Shown in pieces: positions 21,430 to 32,600 of a stretch of DNA of 64,000 nucleotides; the stretch's first letter is position 1, and every line of letters starts with the position of its first letter. The notes beneath the pieces are model-generated. The model worked only from the letters and a program-made list of their open reading frames with translations, ran no database searches and was not told the DNA's origin. Where the stretch lies: NCBI GenBank assembly GCA_030248215.1, contig JASANG010000836.1, forward strand, positions 84,205 through 148,204. Direction: 5' to 3'. Origin of the DNA: Enoplolaimus lenunculus (Eukaryota > Nematoda > Enoplea > Enoplida > Thoracostomopsidae). Both the position numbers and the translations under genes were made by a program.

Positions 21430-23528
21430 GCCTGAAACTAAAAATATAACTTAAAATATTGCCTACACACAAATTAAATCGTCTTGTATACAATAAACAT
21501 TGTCTGAAATTTAAGTCAGTTATGCCTTAATACAGACTCCAGACATATATGCCATAAAATTTAAGGCTGTTTTAAACTGTTTAGAAAAATATTTCTGAAA
21601 TATATAAGGCAAATATGTCTGAAATAAAACACAAAGATTTGGCATGGGAACGGACTGCAAAATGGGGGAATAAAGCTCAACCAAATACCCTAATTTTACA
21701 ACTTAAGATACGTACAAGACGTAAACTTTAGGTTGGGGGGAGCCTCAACCCGAAATATCTTTGAAATTCGATTATTTATATACCTTTTTAAGAATAAACG
21801 GAGCAACTTTTTTACATACTTCATAAAAATCAGAACATTAATTTACGATTAAAAACTATTTCTTGAAAGAAAGAAATTTGTGTCTTATTAATTGGCAAAA
21901 TCAATTTCTTGAATAAAAGACATTTATGTTTATTAATGTCTGAAATACAAGACATTTATGTCTTGAAAATTTAAGAAAATAGGAGTATTGAAATTTATAC
22001 GACGATTTATTTTGTGTGCCGCCGAAACAGTTATGAATGGGCCAGATGTTTTCTTTAGTCTTGTTCATGATTCTATTGGTGCATTAAAGACTAGAATACT
22101 TCCTACACTGAGACATGCGGCTTTCGATATGCATAATGCTCTGTGCCAGGGTGTACACGGACTAAAAATAACAGAAACGGAAACCGATTGTGATCAAATA
22201 TTGAAGTATAAATGTTTCAAAAATGTTTTATTTTTCTGCCGACACAATTATTGACGCCGTGCGCATTAAATTCACGAGTCTTTGAAAAATGTCAAAACAA
22301 ATGGTAAATTTCGTCGTTTTTTGGCCAGTCCACGTAGTGCGAAACGAGTAAATTATATTGTTCAAGTATCCAAACGAACCATTTTAACATTAATTTATTT
22401 ACGGAAATTTCAAAAGGGAATAACAAATTTCCCCCCACCCTTGTAGATATATACCCTGGTATTAAATAGACGGTCGTTTGGTGGAACGGATGTTGTTAAA
22501 AATTATATGCTGAGGGGGGTAATAAAACAGTATATATCAACTGAATTGCAATATATTTAAAAATAATGGCCTCTGATGTTTTGCCGTTGCGCCCAATGTT
22601 TTATATACGCCGCAAATGTTTATATATATGTATATCTAAGCGTTAGCGTAGGTATAGTGTATGGGTAGAAGTGTAGGCTTTTTATTATATATAGTTCCAC
22701 CATGTTAAATATATATACGATGTTTATTGCTTTTTAGTTTTCAAAGTATAGACACTTTTCAGGCCGTGTCTGTTCATAGGAAGTGCCGGAGCAGACAAGG
22801 GTGGAGGCTCCCCCCAAACTCCAGGGTGGGGGTTCCCAAAGTCACAAGCGAAAAGCCAGCCGTATTTTGGTTTTTGTTTCAACCGGTTAGGGTTGGAACC
22901 CACTTAGGAGTGCTTCCTTCCAAATAGGGTATGGGGGGTTGCTGTTCCGGTCTTGAATATCCTGGAGTAAAGTTCCGGGCAAAATTTTGTCAAATTTTTC
23001 AATTTTACAATGTTATATTTTTTAAATATATAGACGGTACATAAGGTTTTGAGGGACTAGCGAGTAAATAACAATGCGTATACTGTTACAGGACAGAGGT
23101 ACGGAATGTGAACCCACCTATGAATTTAATGGAAAACAGTTAGTTTTAGACGCACTTAGTTCAGCGGTGCCATTTTGATTGTGTCATACTAAATAAAGTT
23201 TCATACGTTTCCCAGCTATACTGCATTTATTTTGGTTTCCTATTCAGGTATTTTTTAACCTTCCGGTTCCGGTATTTTATAAATTACGGTTTAATTGTGG
23301 ACATGTGGCTGTAACTGCTGGCCATATAGGTTGTTTTGGCTGCTAACAGCGAGTTTTCATTAATCCAATAATGATGTCAATTTTCAATACTTTATGTTTA
23401 CTTGAAAAAAACATAAAAAGACAAAAATCCGCTTGACGAAGCAAATTCAATTATATTTTACGTTTGTATTTATTATATAATAAATTGACAATTTAGCATG
23501 TCGATAACATGCAATGTTCATATTAATA
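21430..23528. other. Intergenic stretch with short repeats
   Basis: No supported gene. An open frame at 21988-22254 has no recognisable motif and no ATG. At 21840-21980 a 'TCTTGAAA...AAGACATTTATG' word repeats. At 22795-22940 a GC-rich block with 'AGGAGTGCTTCCTTCC' partly resembles 36470-36540. A family B fragment (CCTTCCGGTTCCGGTATTTT) lies near 23261. Confidence 0.45.
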
Positions 23529-23736
23529 GGTCCATGTAAAGATATGAGGCGGAACGTTTTTCTGTCGGACTAGAAAAGAGTAAAGTTTAAGAATTAGACT
23601 CATTTTTTTGCGAGGCTTAGGCTTCGGTTTAGGCTTAGGTTAGTCTTAGGTATATGCTCATTCTTACGCTTAGGCTTAGGCTTATGCTTTGGAATATACT
23701 TATAATACTGTTCCGCCTCTGTTCTTTACATTGGCC
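23529..23736 (+). mobile_element. Family A MITE with TTAGGC core, copy A3
   Basis: Ends GGTCCATGTAAAGAT...GGCGGAACG and CTGTTCTTTACATTGGCC, inverted. Target duplication TATTAATA on both sides is exact (the match extends to ATATTAATA). The interior has two TTAGGC blocks separated by 'GGTATATGCTCATTCTTACG'. Confidence 0.85.
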
Positions 23737-23832
23737 ATATTAATACTAGAATGCGCCGGTAATCCTTTTGCCAGGCGCCCTACGACTTTAGCTGGGTGTT
23801 TTGCCAAGGGCTGAGTTCAAAATCCCATCGGG

Positions 23833-23955
23833 CACGTAGCCAAGGTGGTGGGGGGGATCAGAGCTCCCAGTCAAAATTCCCCTTTAGAAAAACTTCAACC
23901 ACACTTGTATAGTCAACGTTGACCCCCTCTCCTAGCACGGTGAGCTGGCTACTGG
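23833..23955. mobile_element. Family G short foldback element, copy G1
   Basis: Ends GCACGTAGCCAAGG and CGGTGAGCTGGCTACTGG are inverted. The inside is a degenerate foldback with a 'CCTTTAGAAAAACTTCAACC' block. Related to copies at 58411 and 58774. No target duplication resolved. Confidence 0.55.
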
Positions 23956-24270
23956 ACTGAATTTCATCTTGCAATAATAAACAGATAACTCAGCTCATTT
24001 ATTCTGCAATAAAGAAAGATATTTTGAACAGTTTAGAAACGGTGGGTAATGATTTTAAATAATGTTGAACTGCACAATTTACATACCCACACACTGGGAC
24101 GGATCCAGAATTTTCTGGCACGAGGGGATACCTTTTGTGTTGTGAAATTTTGCAGTTTTAAAGCGTATTTGCTGAGTCAAATATTTGAGTTTGGAAAATT
24201 CGACAACTTTGTTTTTGATCTTAACGGGAACGTTTCATGAAGTATAAGAAAATATACTGACTGAGTATAC

Positions 24271-24666
24271 CAGGGTGCAACCGGAGGTGAAAATACCGGA
24301 GCCGGAAGTCGAGGAATCGTGCCGGAGCCGGAGGTGCGACGAAATTAGGCAGTAAAAATGAAGGTTAATTAGTTAATTTTAGCCAATATCTGCAATATGT
24401 TGTTAAGCTTGTTTGTTTAGTTTTTTACGCTAATTTTCTGCGAAATTGCGGAAATTGTTTCTTGGAAAATTGTGACAAAAGTAAAACGAACCGCTCTATA
24501 AACAGATAAATTTTGCATGATTATGCCAAATTTTACTAGCGAAATTGCCGGAACCTCCGGCAAAAATTCTACCTGAGCCGGATTCCGATTTTCTGCTGGA
24601 GTCGGAGCCGGATAATGATTTTTTTGCCGGAGTCGGAGCCGGAGGCAGACCTTCGGCTGTACCCGA
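24271..24666. mobile_element. Family B hAT-like MITE, GAG subfamily, copy B4
   Basis: Left end CAGGGTGCAACCGGAGG; right end decayed to CGGCTGTACCCGA. Arms are made of CCGGAGCC rather than CCGGAACC, which defines a subfamily shared with the copy at 57389. Flanks CTGAGTATAC and CTGAGTAC are similar, consistent with an eroded duplication. Confidence 0.7.
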
Positions 24667-24698
24667 CTGAGTACGACTTTTACTTAATGCGGTACATG

Positions 24699-24736
24699 AA
24701 TCTACTACTGTTCCGGCCCTGTTCTATACATGAGCC
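24699..24736. mobile_element. Family A right-end fragment
   Basis: Only the end CTACTGTTCCGGCCCTGTTC, TATACATGAGCC remains. Confidence 0.55.
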
Positions 24737-25423
24737 TGAAACTTTAATAAAATCAAAAATATATATTTTTAAACACAGTCAAATATCAATTATTTTATTA
24801 AGTTTGTTTGTTTTTATTAATATTTGACAATTTTTATTACACCGTTGACTAACATTTTTACAGTTTAAATATGACTTTTTTTACGACCCAAACTGAAATC
24901 ATAAAAATTCTACTGTCGCTGAGATATAATGAAACCGACACAGCAATGTTTGAATTTGTCATATCTTTATTGTTTTGCAGAGCAAAATTTTAGTTCGTCA
25001 AATAACGCAGAGTTAATAATTTGGAGATTTATATCAGGGCCGGCGACCAGATAATCGCCCCCTCCATCAGGTCCGAGAGAAGCCGCCACTTATTCGTTTC
25101 ACAGTTTCGTGGTCAGCGAAAAAATTTTAGTCTGCCAAGATTAATAAAGAGGCCCAAAAGTCGGCGTTTTAATTGGAGGGTTTGGGGGGCGCTTCCGCTG
25201 GCACGGGATTAGCCAAGATATTCTCTTACCTTGAATGTATCTACGCTTAAAAGTTCACGTACTTCATACGTTTTGTAAGATGGCTTTGTAGAACGATCAC
25301 GCTTTCTCATATGAATATTTTTTATTTCATCTTTACGTCAACGTTGAAGCTAAGATTCGAACCACGTGGTACTGTAGTGATGCGAATAAGAGGATCGCTC
25401 AAGCTATTGACACAAGACAAATA
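24737..25423. other. Unassigned intergenic stretch
   Basis: No gene seen. 25035-25210 is a GC-richer block (from CAGGGCCGGCGACCAG to GCTTCCGCTGGCACGGG) that may be another decayed element. Confidence 0.4.
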
Positions 25424-25431
25424 AAACGTTT

Positions 25432-25629
25432 GGGCAATGTTACTTTAAGGGGCGTAACAGTAGATTAAGCGTTATCCTAAGCCTAAGCCTAACCCTAAGC
25501 GTTGTAAAAAATGAGTTCCTATGCCTAAGCCTAAGCCATAGCCTAAGCAAAAAAATGTAATCTAGAATCTAAACCTTCTCTTTTATAGACTCACCAGAAA
25601 GCTGGACGCCCCATAAACTAACATGGGCC
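25432..25629 (-). mobile_element. Family A MITE, GTTAC subfamily, copy A5
   Basis: Ends GGGCAATGTTACTTTAAGGG and CTAACATGGGCC, inverted. The 8-bp target duplication AAACGTTT at 25424-25431 and 25630-25637 is exact. The core carries CCTAAGCCTAAGCC on the plus strand, so the G-rich strand is minus. The end sequence (AATGTTACTTT) differs from the A1 type (AATGTAAAGA), defining a second subfamily. Confidence 0.85.
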
Positions 25630-25991
25630 AAACGTTTAATTCAACGGATAGTTGCAGTACCGGATACATATCAGTAACGAAGGGCGGCGGAGCGTGGGTT
25701 AAAAATAAATAACAGTCCGTTACCGAATAACAATGGCGTTCCCTTCGGAGAGGCCAAATAAATATCAGCCCCAACCTCTTATTCGGGTCACTACAGTACA
25801 TGGCTGAAAAGTTGTTTTTACTGCTTTACCATCATCGCTCGACATAGCTTTTTTACACTCTACACGAAGGATTCTCGCACTTGTTGATTTTGTACTGCGC
25901 ATACGTGTAATAATTGTTTTTCGGAGCAGGTTGAGTCTTTTTCAGGATTTCTTTTACAAAAATATGAGCCAACTTATATTAAGCTTACTCC

Positions 25992-26184
25992 GGCCCATGT
26001 TTACTTTAAGAAGCGTCCAGGTTTCTGGTGGGTCTATAAAAGAATGGATTTAGATTCTAGATTACACTTTTTTGCTTAGGCTTAGGCTTCGGCTTCGGCT
26101 TCGGCTTAGGAATACATTTTTGCAACGCTTAGGCTTAGGAATATGCTCTAATCTACTGTTACACCACTAAAAGTAACATTGGCC
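25992..26184 (+). mobile_element. Family A MITE, GTTAC subfamily, copy A6
   Basis: Ends GGCCCATGTTTACTTTAAG and CTAAAAGTAACATTGGCC. Flanking CTTACTCC and CTTACTTC match at 7 of 8. The core has TTAGGC with several TTCGGC variants. Confidence 0.82.
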
Positions 26185-26801
26185 CTTACTTCATTGAGGT
26201 CGCGCCGAAAAATGATCCGATCACGATCTATATTACACCAGCCAAAATATGGTTCATATCTGAAAGTTCCGTGTCGGTAAATATTGCAAATTCGTTCTCA
26301 CATCCTTGCTGTTCAAAGGCATTTTGGATATCCAACGCATCCGGATATATTTTTGGCGACATCCGGACGACATTTGTCATATTAGAATATTTTCAAGCAC
26401 CGCAAATTCAAACTTGACCAGATAGGGGTCAACCCCCGTTTTGAAATTTTGTAAACGGATTGTCAGATATACTTTTTCAGTTTAAAACACAAGACACAAC
26501 TTTCGAATTTATCGCCGAACGTAATCCGCTTTTCAAAATTCTGGCTATTAAAAACCTCTATTGATATTTGAAATGTTAAAGGTTGTTGTGGGGGTATTTG
26601 AGGCAAAATATTGAAAACAAAACGAAAAACGTTCCAATATCCGTAAGTTTTATTGAGACAAAATTATAAAAAAATTACGGCTGATATTAAAAATACGGTT
26701 ACAATAACACACCCCTGTTATTCGGATCACTACAGTAACTAGCCGCTTAAACTCTATTAACGATAACAGTTGGCTGCAATAAAGACAACTTGCATGCAAT
26801 A
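26185..26801. other. Unassigned intergenic stretch
   Basis: No supported gene or repeat boundary. AT-rich. Confidence 0.4.
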
Positions 26802-26805
26802 TTAA

Positions 26806-27072
26806 CCCTTTCTCACATAGAGTTGACTATGGGCAACTCAGCGCAGTGTATATACCTCCGTTAAATACTATATACTGCACAGTGTTTAACAATCGCAACA
26901 CGTATACATAGTACTAAATCACCACAAGACGTGAGAGCCCCCTCGTGCTCGAGCGTCAAGCTCCTATGCTGTGTGGTGATGGTAAACGCCTCCCACTCCA
27001 GTCAGTAGAGTTCGAAATCCTAGCATAAAAGTAGGTCTCAGATGAAATAGAAAATATTCATGTGATAAAGGG
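26806..27072 (+). mobile_element. Family C TTAA-flanked MITE with tRNA-like module, copy C2
   Basis: Exact TTAA at 26802-26805 and 27073-27076 flank the ends CCCTTTCTCACAT and ATGTGATAAAGGG. TTAA duplication with a 5'-CCC end is the piggyBac pattern. The interior has CTGTGTGGTGATGG and GAGTTCGAAATCC where A and B boxes sit in C3. Relative to C1 it has an extra segment (GTTAAATACTATATACTGCA) near 26850. Confidence 0.8.
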
Positions 27073-27324
27073 TTAAGCGAAAAATTTTCGGTTTACTATC
27101 TATAAATATTGTTCAAACGTTTTATCTGTACTGATATCATTGGTTAAAATAAAAACATTATCATCATCATCAACAACGACGTACTGAAAGTTTTCAATAA
27201 TCTGGCGGAACCAGAAATTTACAACTCGCAATCTGCACTAAATATGACAGTGAAAAACGTTCATGACTGAAACGACCGAGAAGCGAAACGCAATTTTAGC
27301 AACGAGGTCTTAACGAAAAAATTG

Positions 27325-27682
27325 TCATTTGATGGCCGAACAAATCTGATTGGCCGTCAGTAATATCGACCAATGAGATATGCCATTTGTTGGCGGAACA
27401 GATCTGATTGGTGGTCAGTACTAATATCGACCAATCAGATGTGCCATTTTTTGGCGGAACAGATCTGATTGGTCGTCAGTACTAATATCGACCAATGAGA
27501 TATGCCATTTGTTGGCCGAACAGACCTGATTGGCTGTCACTAATATCGACCAGTGAGATATGCCATTTGTTGGTGGAACAGATCTGATTGGTCGTCAGTA
27601 CTAATATCGACCAGTGAGATATGCCATTTGTTGGCGGAACAGATCTGATTGGCCGTCACTAATATCGACCAGTGAGATAAAC
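27325..27682. repeat. Tandem array, about six units of 58-61 bp, each a CCAAT hairpin
   Basis: Each unit reads TTGGCGGAACAGATCTGATTGG, then GTCAGTACTAATATCG, then ACCAATGAGATATGCCA. Within a unit ATCTGATTGGT and ACCAATCAGAT are inverted around a loop of about 16 bases, so each unit can fold back. Both arms carry the CCAAT pentamer. Some units lack TAC in the loop. No ORF crosses it credibly. Confidence 0.85.
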
Positions 27683-28052
27683 CGGACCAAAAACAGCAGT
27701 TCGTTTACCCTGTAGAACCGAGCTGTGTCTCTGTTGATGAATTGACGTCGTTTGTATGAAAAAATTCTTGATACACAATCGGATACAGGGATATTGAACG
27801 CTTGTAACTCAACTCTGCAATTAGCTGTCATCATCTGTTCCAAGCGTCATGGTTCAGTGGATCAATGGGATGGTTTGATAGAAGAAACTTTAGACACCGG
27901 TTGCAATATCTGCCCTACAGGGTATCAGCCTCATGGTATTCATTGCTGATAAACGCGGTGCCTATTGCCATTATGCAGGCACATGAGCGCAACCAGAAAG
28001 GCGTTCAGACGTCAAATTTATCGCGTTCAAATTTTTAGGGACTTTTACATTT
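27683..28052. other. Unassigned intergenic stretch
   Basis: The open frame at 27752-27949 has no recognisable motif and no splice context. Nothing else seen. Confidence 0.4.
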
Positions 28053-28259
28053 GGTCACACAAGACAAACAGGGATGGAACAGTATTATAAACATATTTCT
28101 AAGCCTAAGCCTAAAACGAGCATATTCCTAAGCCTAATAAAGAACGAGCATATTCCTAAACCTAAGCCTAAGCGAAGCAAAAAAAAATTCATTTAAACCT
28201 ATGTTGACTCTATTACAGCCCCACAGAAAAACGTTCCGCCCCTGATCTTTACATGGGCT
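28053..28259 (-). mobile_element. Family A MITE, copy A7
   Basis: Right end GTTCCGCCCCTGATCTTTAC, ATGGGCT is well kept; the left end (GGTCACACAAGACAAACAGGG) is decayed. The core has three CCTAAGCCTAAG-type blocks. No clear target duplication remains. Confidence 0.65.
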
Positions 28260-28574
28260 CAGGTTTCATAGGACATGACCCCACGATTCCAAAGCCCTGG
28301 CTATGCTCATGTGCAACGCACCAGAAATGTCGGTATTCATATAGTTGTATTTAACAGTATCGTACGAGCAATTTTTTTGTTTGATTTTAAATAATTAAAT
28401 TTTAAAAATAATTAAAAATTAATCCCATGTTTTCAAGACTTTGTAATTTCAAACATTTTTTCAATTAAATTTGTAAAATCTGCTTCTATACAATATTTAA
28501 GAAAACATAACGTGAACACTTTTGGCTGTTTGATTGTCTTTGCATAATGTTTCATTTTTAACTCTTAGGATTGC

Positions 28575-28765
28575 ATTATGCCTGTCATCCGTCGCTGTCC
28601 GTCGCCCGTAGGACGTCATCACCCGTACGGTGCCGTCCGTCACCCGAACGACGCCGTCACCGGTACGGCGCATCTGTCACCTGTACAGTGCCGTCTATTA
28701 CTCGTACGTGCCGGCCGTCACCTGTACGACGCCATCTGTCACCATACGAGGCAAAATCCGTACAA
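28575..28765 (+). repeat. GC-rich minisatellite related to the array at 29935-30517, opposite strand
   Basis: Diverged repeats of CCGTCACCCGTACGGCGCC on the plus strand. They are the inverse of the GGACGGATGACGGACGGCG unit found 1.2 kb further on. Three overlapping open frames here are a consequence of the repeat. Confidence 0.7.
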
Positions 28766-28997
28766 ACCGCATCGCCGCACGGGACGAGGGGCAGGACCCA
28801 CACATACCCCCCCCCACTCCCCCCTCCTCCCGAAAAAAAAAAAAACCCCAGAAAAGCCCCATAAGTCGTAATTAGAGTCCATAAAAGAGACCAAAGCAGA
28901 ACAGTGTCCGATACTGCTAAAATATGTTATAGACACGCGGCAAACCCTGATAAACTGTGTTAAATCCACAAAAACGGTTAACGGACATGGTAATTAA

Positions 28998-29260
28998 CCC
29001 TTTCTCACATGAATATTTGCAATTTCACACGCGATGTAATTTCAAGGTGAGATTCGAACCCCAATCTCACGGGTGGGAGACGTTTACGATGACCACTGAG
29101 CTATAGGAGCATGACGCTCGAGCCCGAGTAGGCTCTCACGTCTTGTGGAGATTTTGCACTGCGCATATATGTTATAAATGTTAAACACTGCTCACAATGT
29201 GTGTATTACTCGTACATTATTGTATTTAGTTGCTCACAGTATACTCTATGAGCGAAAGGG
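28998..29260 (-). mobile_element. Family C TTAA-flanked MITE with tRNA-like module, copy C3 (best preserved)
   Basis: Exact TTAA at 28994-28997 and 29261-29264 flank CCCTTTCTCACATGAATATT and GAGCGAAAGGG. On the minus strand the interior reads GCTCCTATAGCTCAGTGG (A-box within TAGCTCAGTGG, 29093-29103) and GGGGTTCGAATC (B-box, 29051-29062), spaced as in a tRNA gene. The anticodon arm does not pair well, so it is tRNA-derived, not a working tRNA. Confidence 0.85.
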
Positions 29261-29264
29261 TTAA

Positions 29265-29611
29265 TAAAAATGCTTCGAACCAAGTACGTTCTACCCAATG
29301 TTGGGTCCAACTAAAACATGGCATGAATTAAAATAAGTAAGTCAATAGCCGAATAACAGGGGAAACCTAGAGAGAGGTAAATCAGTCCCCTCTCATTCGT
29401 GTCACTACCGTATTAACAATCGGCAGATCCAACGTTCAAACCAGGCTTAAGACCCCAACATGGCTCCAAACCTAAATTTAGAGTTAAAAAATTTAGTACT
29501 AAAATTGTGTTGGGCATCTTTAGCTCGCTTCTCCAGCGAACTTTTGTCTTACACATATGTCGTGCGGTCTCCGTCAACAGAAATTCATTGGATCTGCTAC
29601 TGTTAATAACC
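29265..29611. other. MGME1 downstream flank
   Basis: Should contain the 3'UTR of MGME1. I see no canonical AATAAA on the minus strand within the first 150 bases after the stop. Confidence 0.4.
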
Positions 29612-32600
29612 CTAATCACCACCGCTTTCCGCATCCGCTTGCGTTGATTCGTTTTTCGAATTGTTGATCCAAAATTTTTTGACTCGAATTTTCCAATCGT
29701 TCCAATACAGCGACAGTAAATTTTGGTCAAATTCAAACCGGTTCGGCGATGAACCGTTTTGATAACAAACAATAACAACCGCAGTTTCAACTGGATGTGA
29801 GCGTTCGGATTCGGTTTGAGCATTTGTTAAGCATCGGTTTTGGTTGACGGCGCCAGCATACGCTGCTACCTGCAACGAATAACGATAATGAAGTATTGTT
29901 TTCGCTTTACGTAGCAGTGTAAGGGTTGCGACGTACGATACCGCACGGGTAACGGACGTCGCCGTGCAGGTGATGGACGGCACCGGACGGGTGATGGACG
30001 GCGCCGGGCATGTGACGGACGGTGTCGGACTGGTGATAAACGGCGCCGGACGGGTGATGAACGGCGCCTGACGGATGATAAACGGCGCCGTACGGGTGAC
30101 GGACGGCGTCGGACGGATGACGGACGGCGTCGGACGGATGACGGACGGCGTCGGACGGATGACGGACGGCGTCGGACGGATGACGGACGGCGTCGGACGG
30201 ATGACGGACGGCGTCGGACGGATGACGGACGGCGCCTGACGGATGATAAACGGATGACGGACGGCGTCGGACGGATGACGGACGGCGTCGGACGGATGAC
30301 GGACGGCGTCGGACGGATGACGGACGGCGTCGGACGGATGACGGACGGCGTCGGACGGATGACGGACGGCGTCGGACGGATGACGGACGGCGTCGGACGG
30401 ATGACGGACGGCGCCGGACGGATGACGGACGGCGCCGGACGGATGACGGACGGCGCCGGACGGATGACGGACGGCGTCGGACGGATGACGGACGGCGCCG
30501 TACGGGTGCCGGATCGCTAGGAGGAGTCTAACAGCTATTTCACGTGGGGTATGCAAGCATTTCACACTGACTTATAAGACAGGTTAAAACATTTCCAGGC
30601 GGACAGCGCCCTGATCCGCACGGTCCCGCATATCTCAGTTTCCGTACCTCCGCCACAATAGTTTTCATAAATATAAACACTTTTTTCAAAATTTAACAAA
30701 ACGTTTTGCAGTTTTGATACGATTCATGTGACCCCATTTTATGTGTTAGACTTACCTGAAGCGGATAATCATACAACGATTCAATATCAGGCTTCGGTTT
30801 ATCGCTTGTCTTCCATTCAATGATAACATTGCGTCCATCAAGCATTCCGACTGCATCGACAATGCCTTTGTATCGCAATAAATCATGATGTACCAACTGT
30901 TCACTGAAATATCAAAAAAATACAATAATTATGGTATTCTTACACACCTACCGGCACTCGAAGACAGATGTTGCAAAATTATCAAGTATAAAATAAGTTT
31001 TTTTGCAAATTTAAAAATATACCAACTGTGATTCTGAACAAAGGATTTTTCAAGTCATACGTCTTTATTTTAGTATTTTGATTGGATTTTAAACAAAATA
31101 TTGTTTTACTTGATTTGGTTAGACAACGCACCTCACCTGTCCCATGCAGGGTGTAACTGGAATTGGAACCGGAATTTGAAAAATTATCGGAAACGAAACC
31201 GGAAAATGAAAAAATACAAGCCACCGAACATTTTTTGCAACACTATTATTGTTGAAATAACCCATAGTAGGAGATAGATAATCACTGTATCTGCTGTATT
31301 TCAGAAGTTCATAATCCACGCAAACACCATCTACCTTTGATGGTTTAGTTTCGGCGATTGCAAAGGTTTATATAATATACTAATGAAATCTATTTAATTT
31401 TTACCGTCATTTCTTAGTAAGCTATCTTAATTTTTATCGATCAAAATTTAATACCGAAATTTTGAATTTCGGTAAAAAATTTACCGGAACCGGAATTCCG
31501 GTTGCACCCTGGTACCACGCCAGCAAAACCTATCTGAACAACACAAATTTTAAAAAAAGTTGTCTGAAAGACAAATTTATTAAACAATCAGAGGCGTAGC
31601 GTGGATTTGATTTCGGGAGCAGATAATCGTTTTCAATCCATCATATCAAGCGAGAAAATTTTTTGACCTCTACAGGTTGTTCCACGGTATGTATGCGTTT
31701 TTCGAGTCTCTAGAAAATTCGGAGGTGGGGGTACGTTCCCCTATCCCCACACTGTCTACGCCCCTATACATGATATGCTTATGACCGACCACATGTGTTG
31801 ACTGAGGCGGCCCAAAATTACAAAGTACCAATCGTAAAAATACCTCCCAACTACCGTTTCCGTATTTAAACGTACTGTTCAATTTTTGTCATATCCGGTA
31901 GGCCGCAGATCAAACTTTGCCAATATCCGCGACAAAACTCCGGAACTGAAATTTGGTCACGTGGAACACCTTCGTAGTGCTGACAGACGAGTTGATGCAG
32001 TATTGTACCCATTTTGCGACGTTCTTTCATATAATTCTAAATAAAAATTTTCTAACGCATAAACATTACAGATTTTTGTCATTCTGAGTTTAAAATCAAC
32101 TCACTGAAATTTACCGTTTGTCAACCTGTCTGTACGGATTCTGATGAATGGATTGAGACCAAATTCTACAGTTTTCACCATAGTTTCAACGTAAATGAAA
32201 CAAGTAAACAGGTTTCAAGAAAAACAATCAAATTCAAGGATTTTCAAAAATTTTCAATGACGCCGACACTCTGGATTTTCAAATATTTTCAATGACGCCG
32301 ACACTCTGGATTTTCACAAATTTTCAAACGCGCCGACACTCTGGATTTTCAAAAATTTTCAAAGCCTCCGTCACCGTGGATTTTCAAAAATTTTCAATGA
32401 CGCCGACACTCTGGATTTTCAAAAACTTTCAAAGACGCCGACACTCTGAATTTTCAAAAATTTTCAAACGCGCCGACACTCTGTATATACTAAATGTGGC
32501 GGCCGTGTTCTCTCGTTGAAGTTTTGCGAGCAATCTGCATGTTGCGCTTAACAAATGCCGGGCTATCTTTCATGATAATTTGCATATTGCGGGGGCGACA

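Noticed and set aside
21988-22254. An 88-codon plus-strand frame.
   Set aside because: Starts without ATG and matches nothing I know; kept only as a note under the intergenic entry.
27325-27682. CRISPR-like array of hairpin repeats.
   Set aside because: Units are contiguous without unique spacers, and the DNA is eukaryotic with spliced genes.
28571-28875. Three overlapping Pro/Arg-rich open frames.
   Set aside because: They are products of the GC-rich minisatellite and a following C-run and A-run; no domain and no splice sites.
29612-30565. A 317-codon open frame on the minus strand.
   Set aside because: Most of it is read-through of the 21-bp minisatellite, whose length is a multiple of three. 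Only 29869-29612, after a good acceptor, is real coding sequence (last MGME1 exon).
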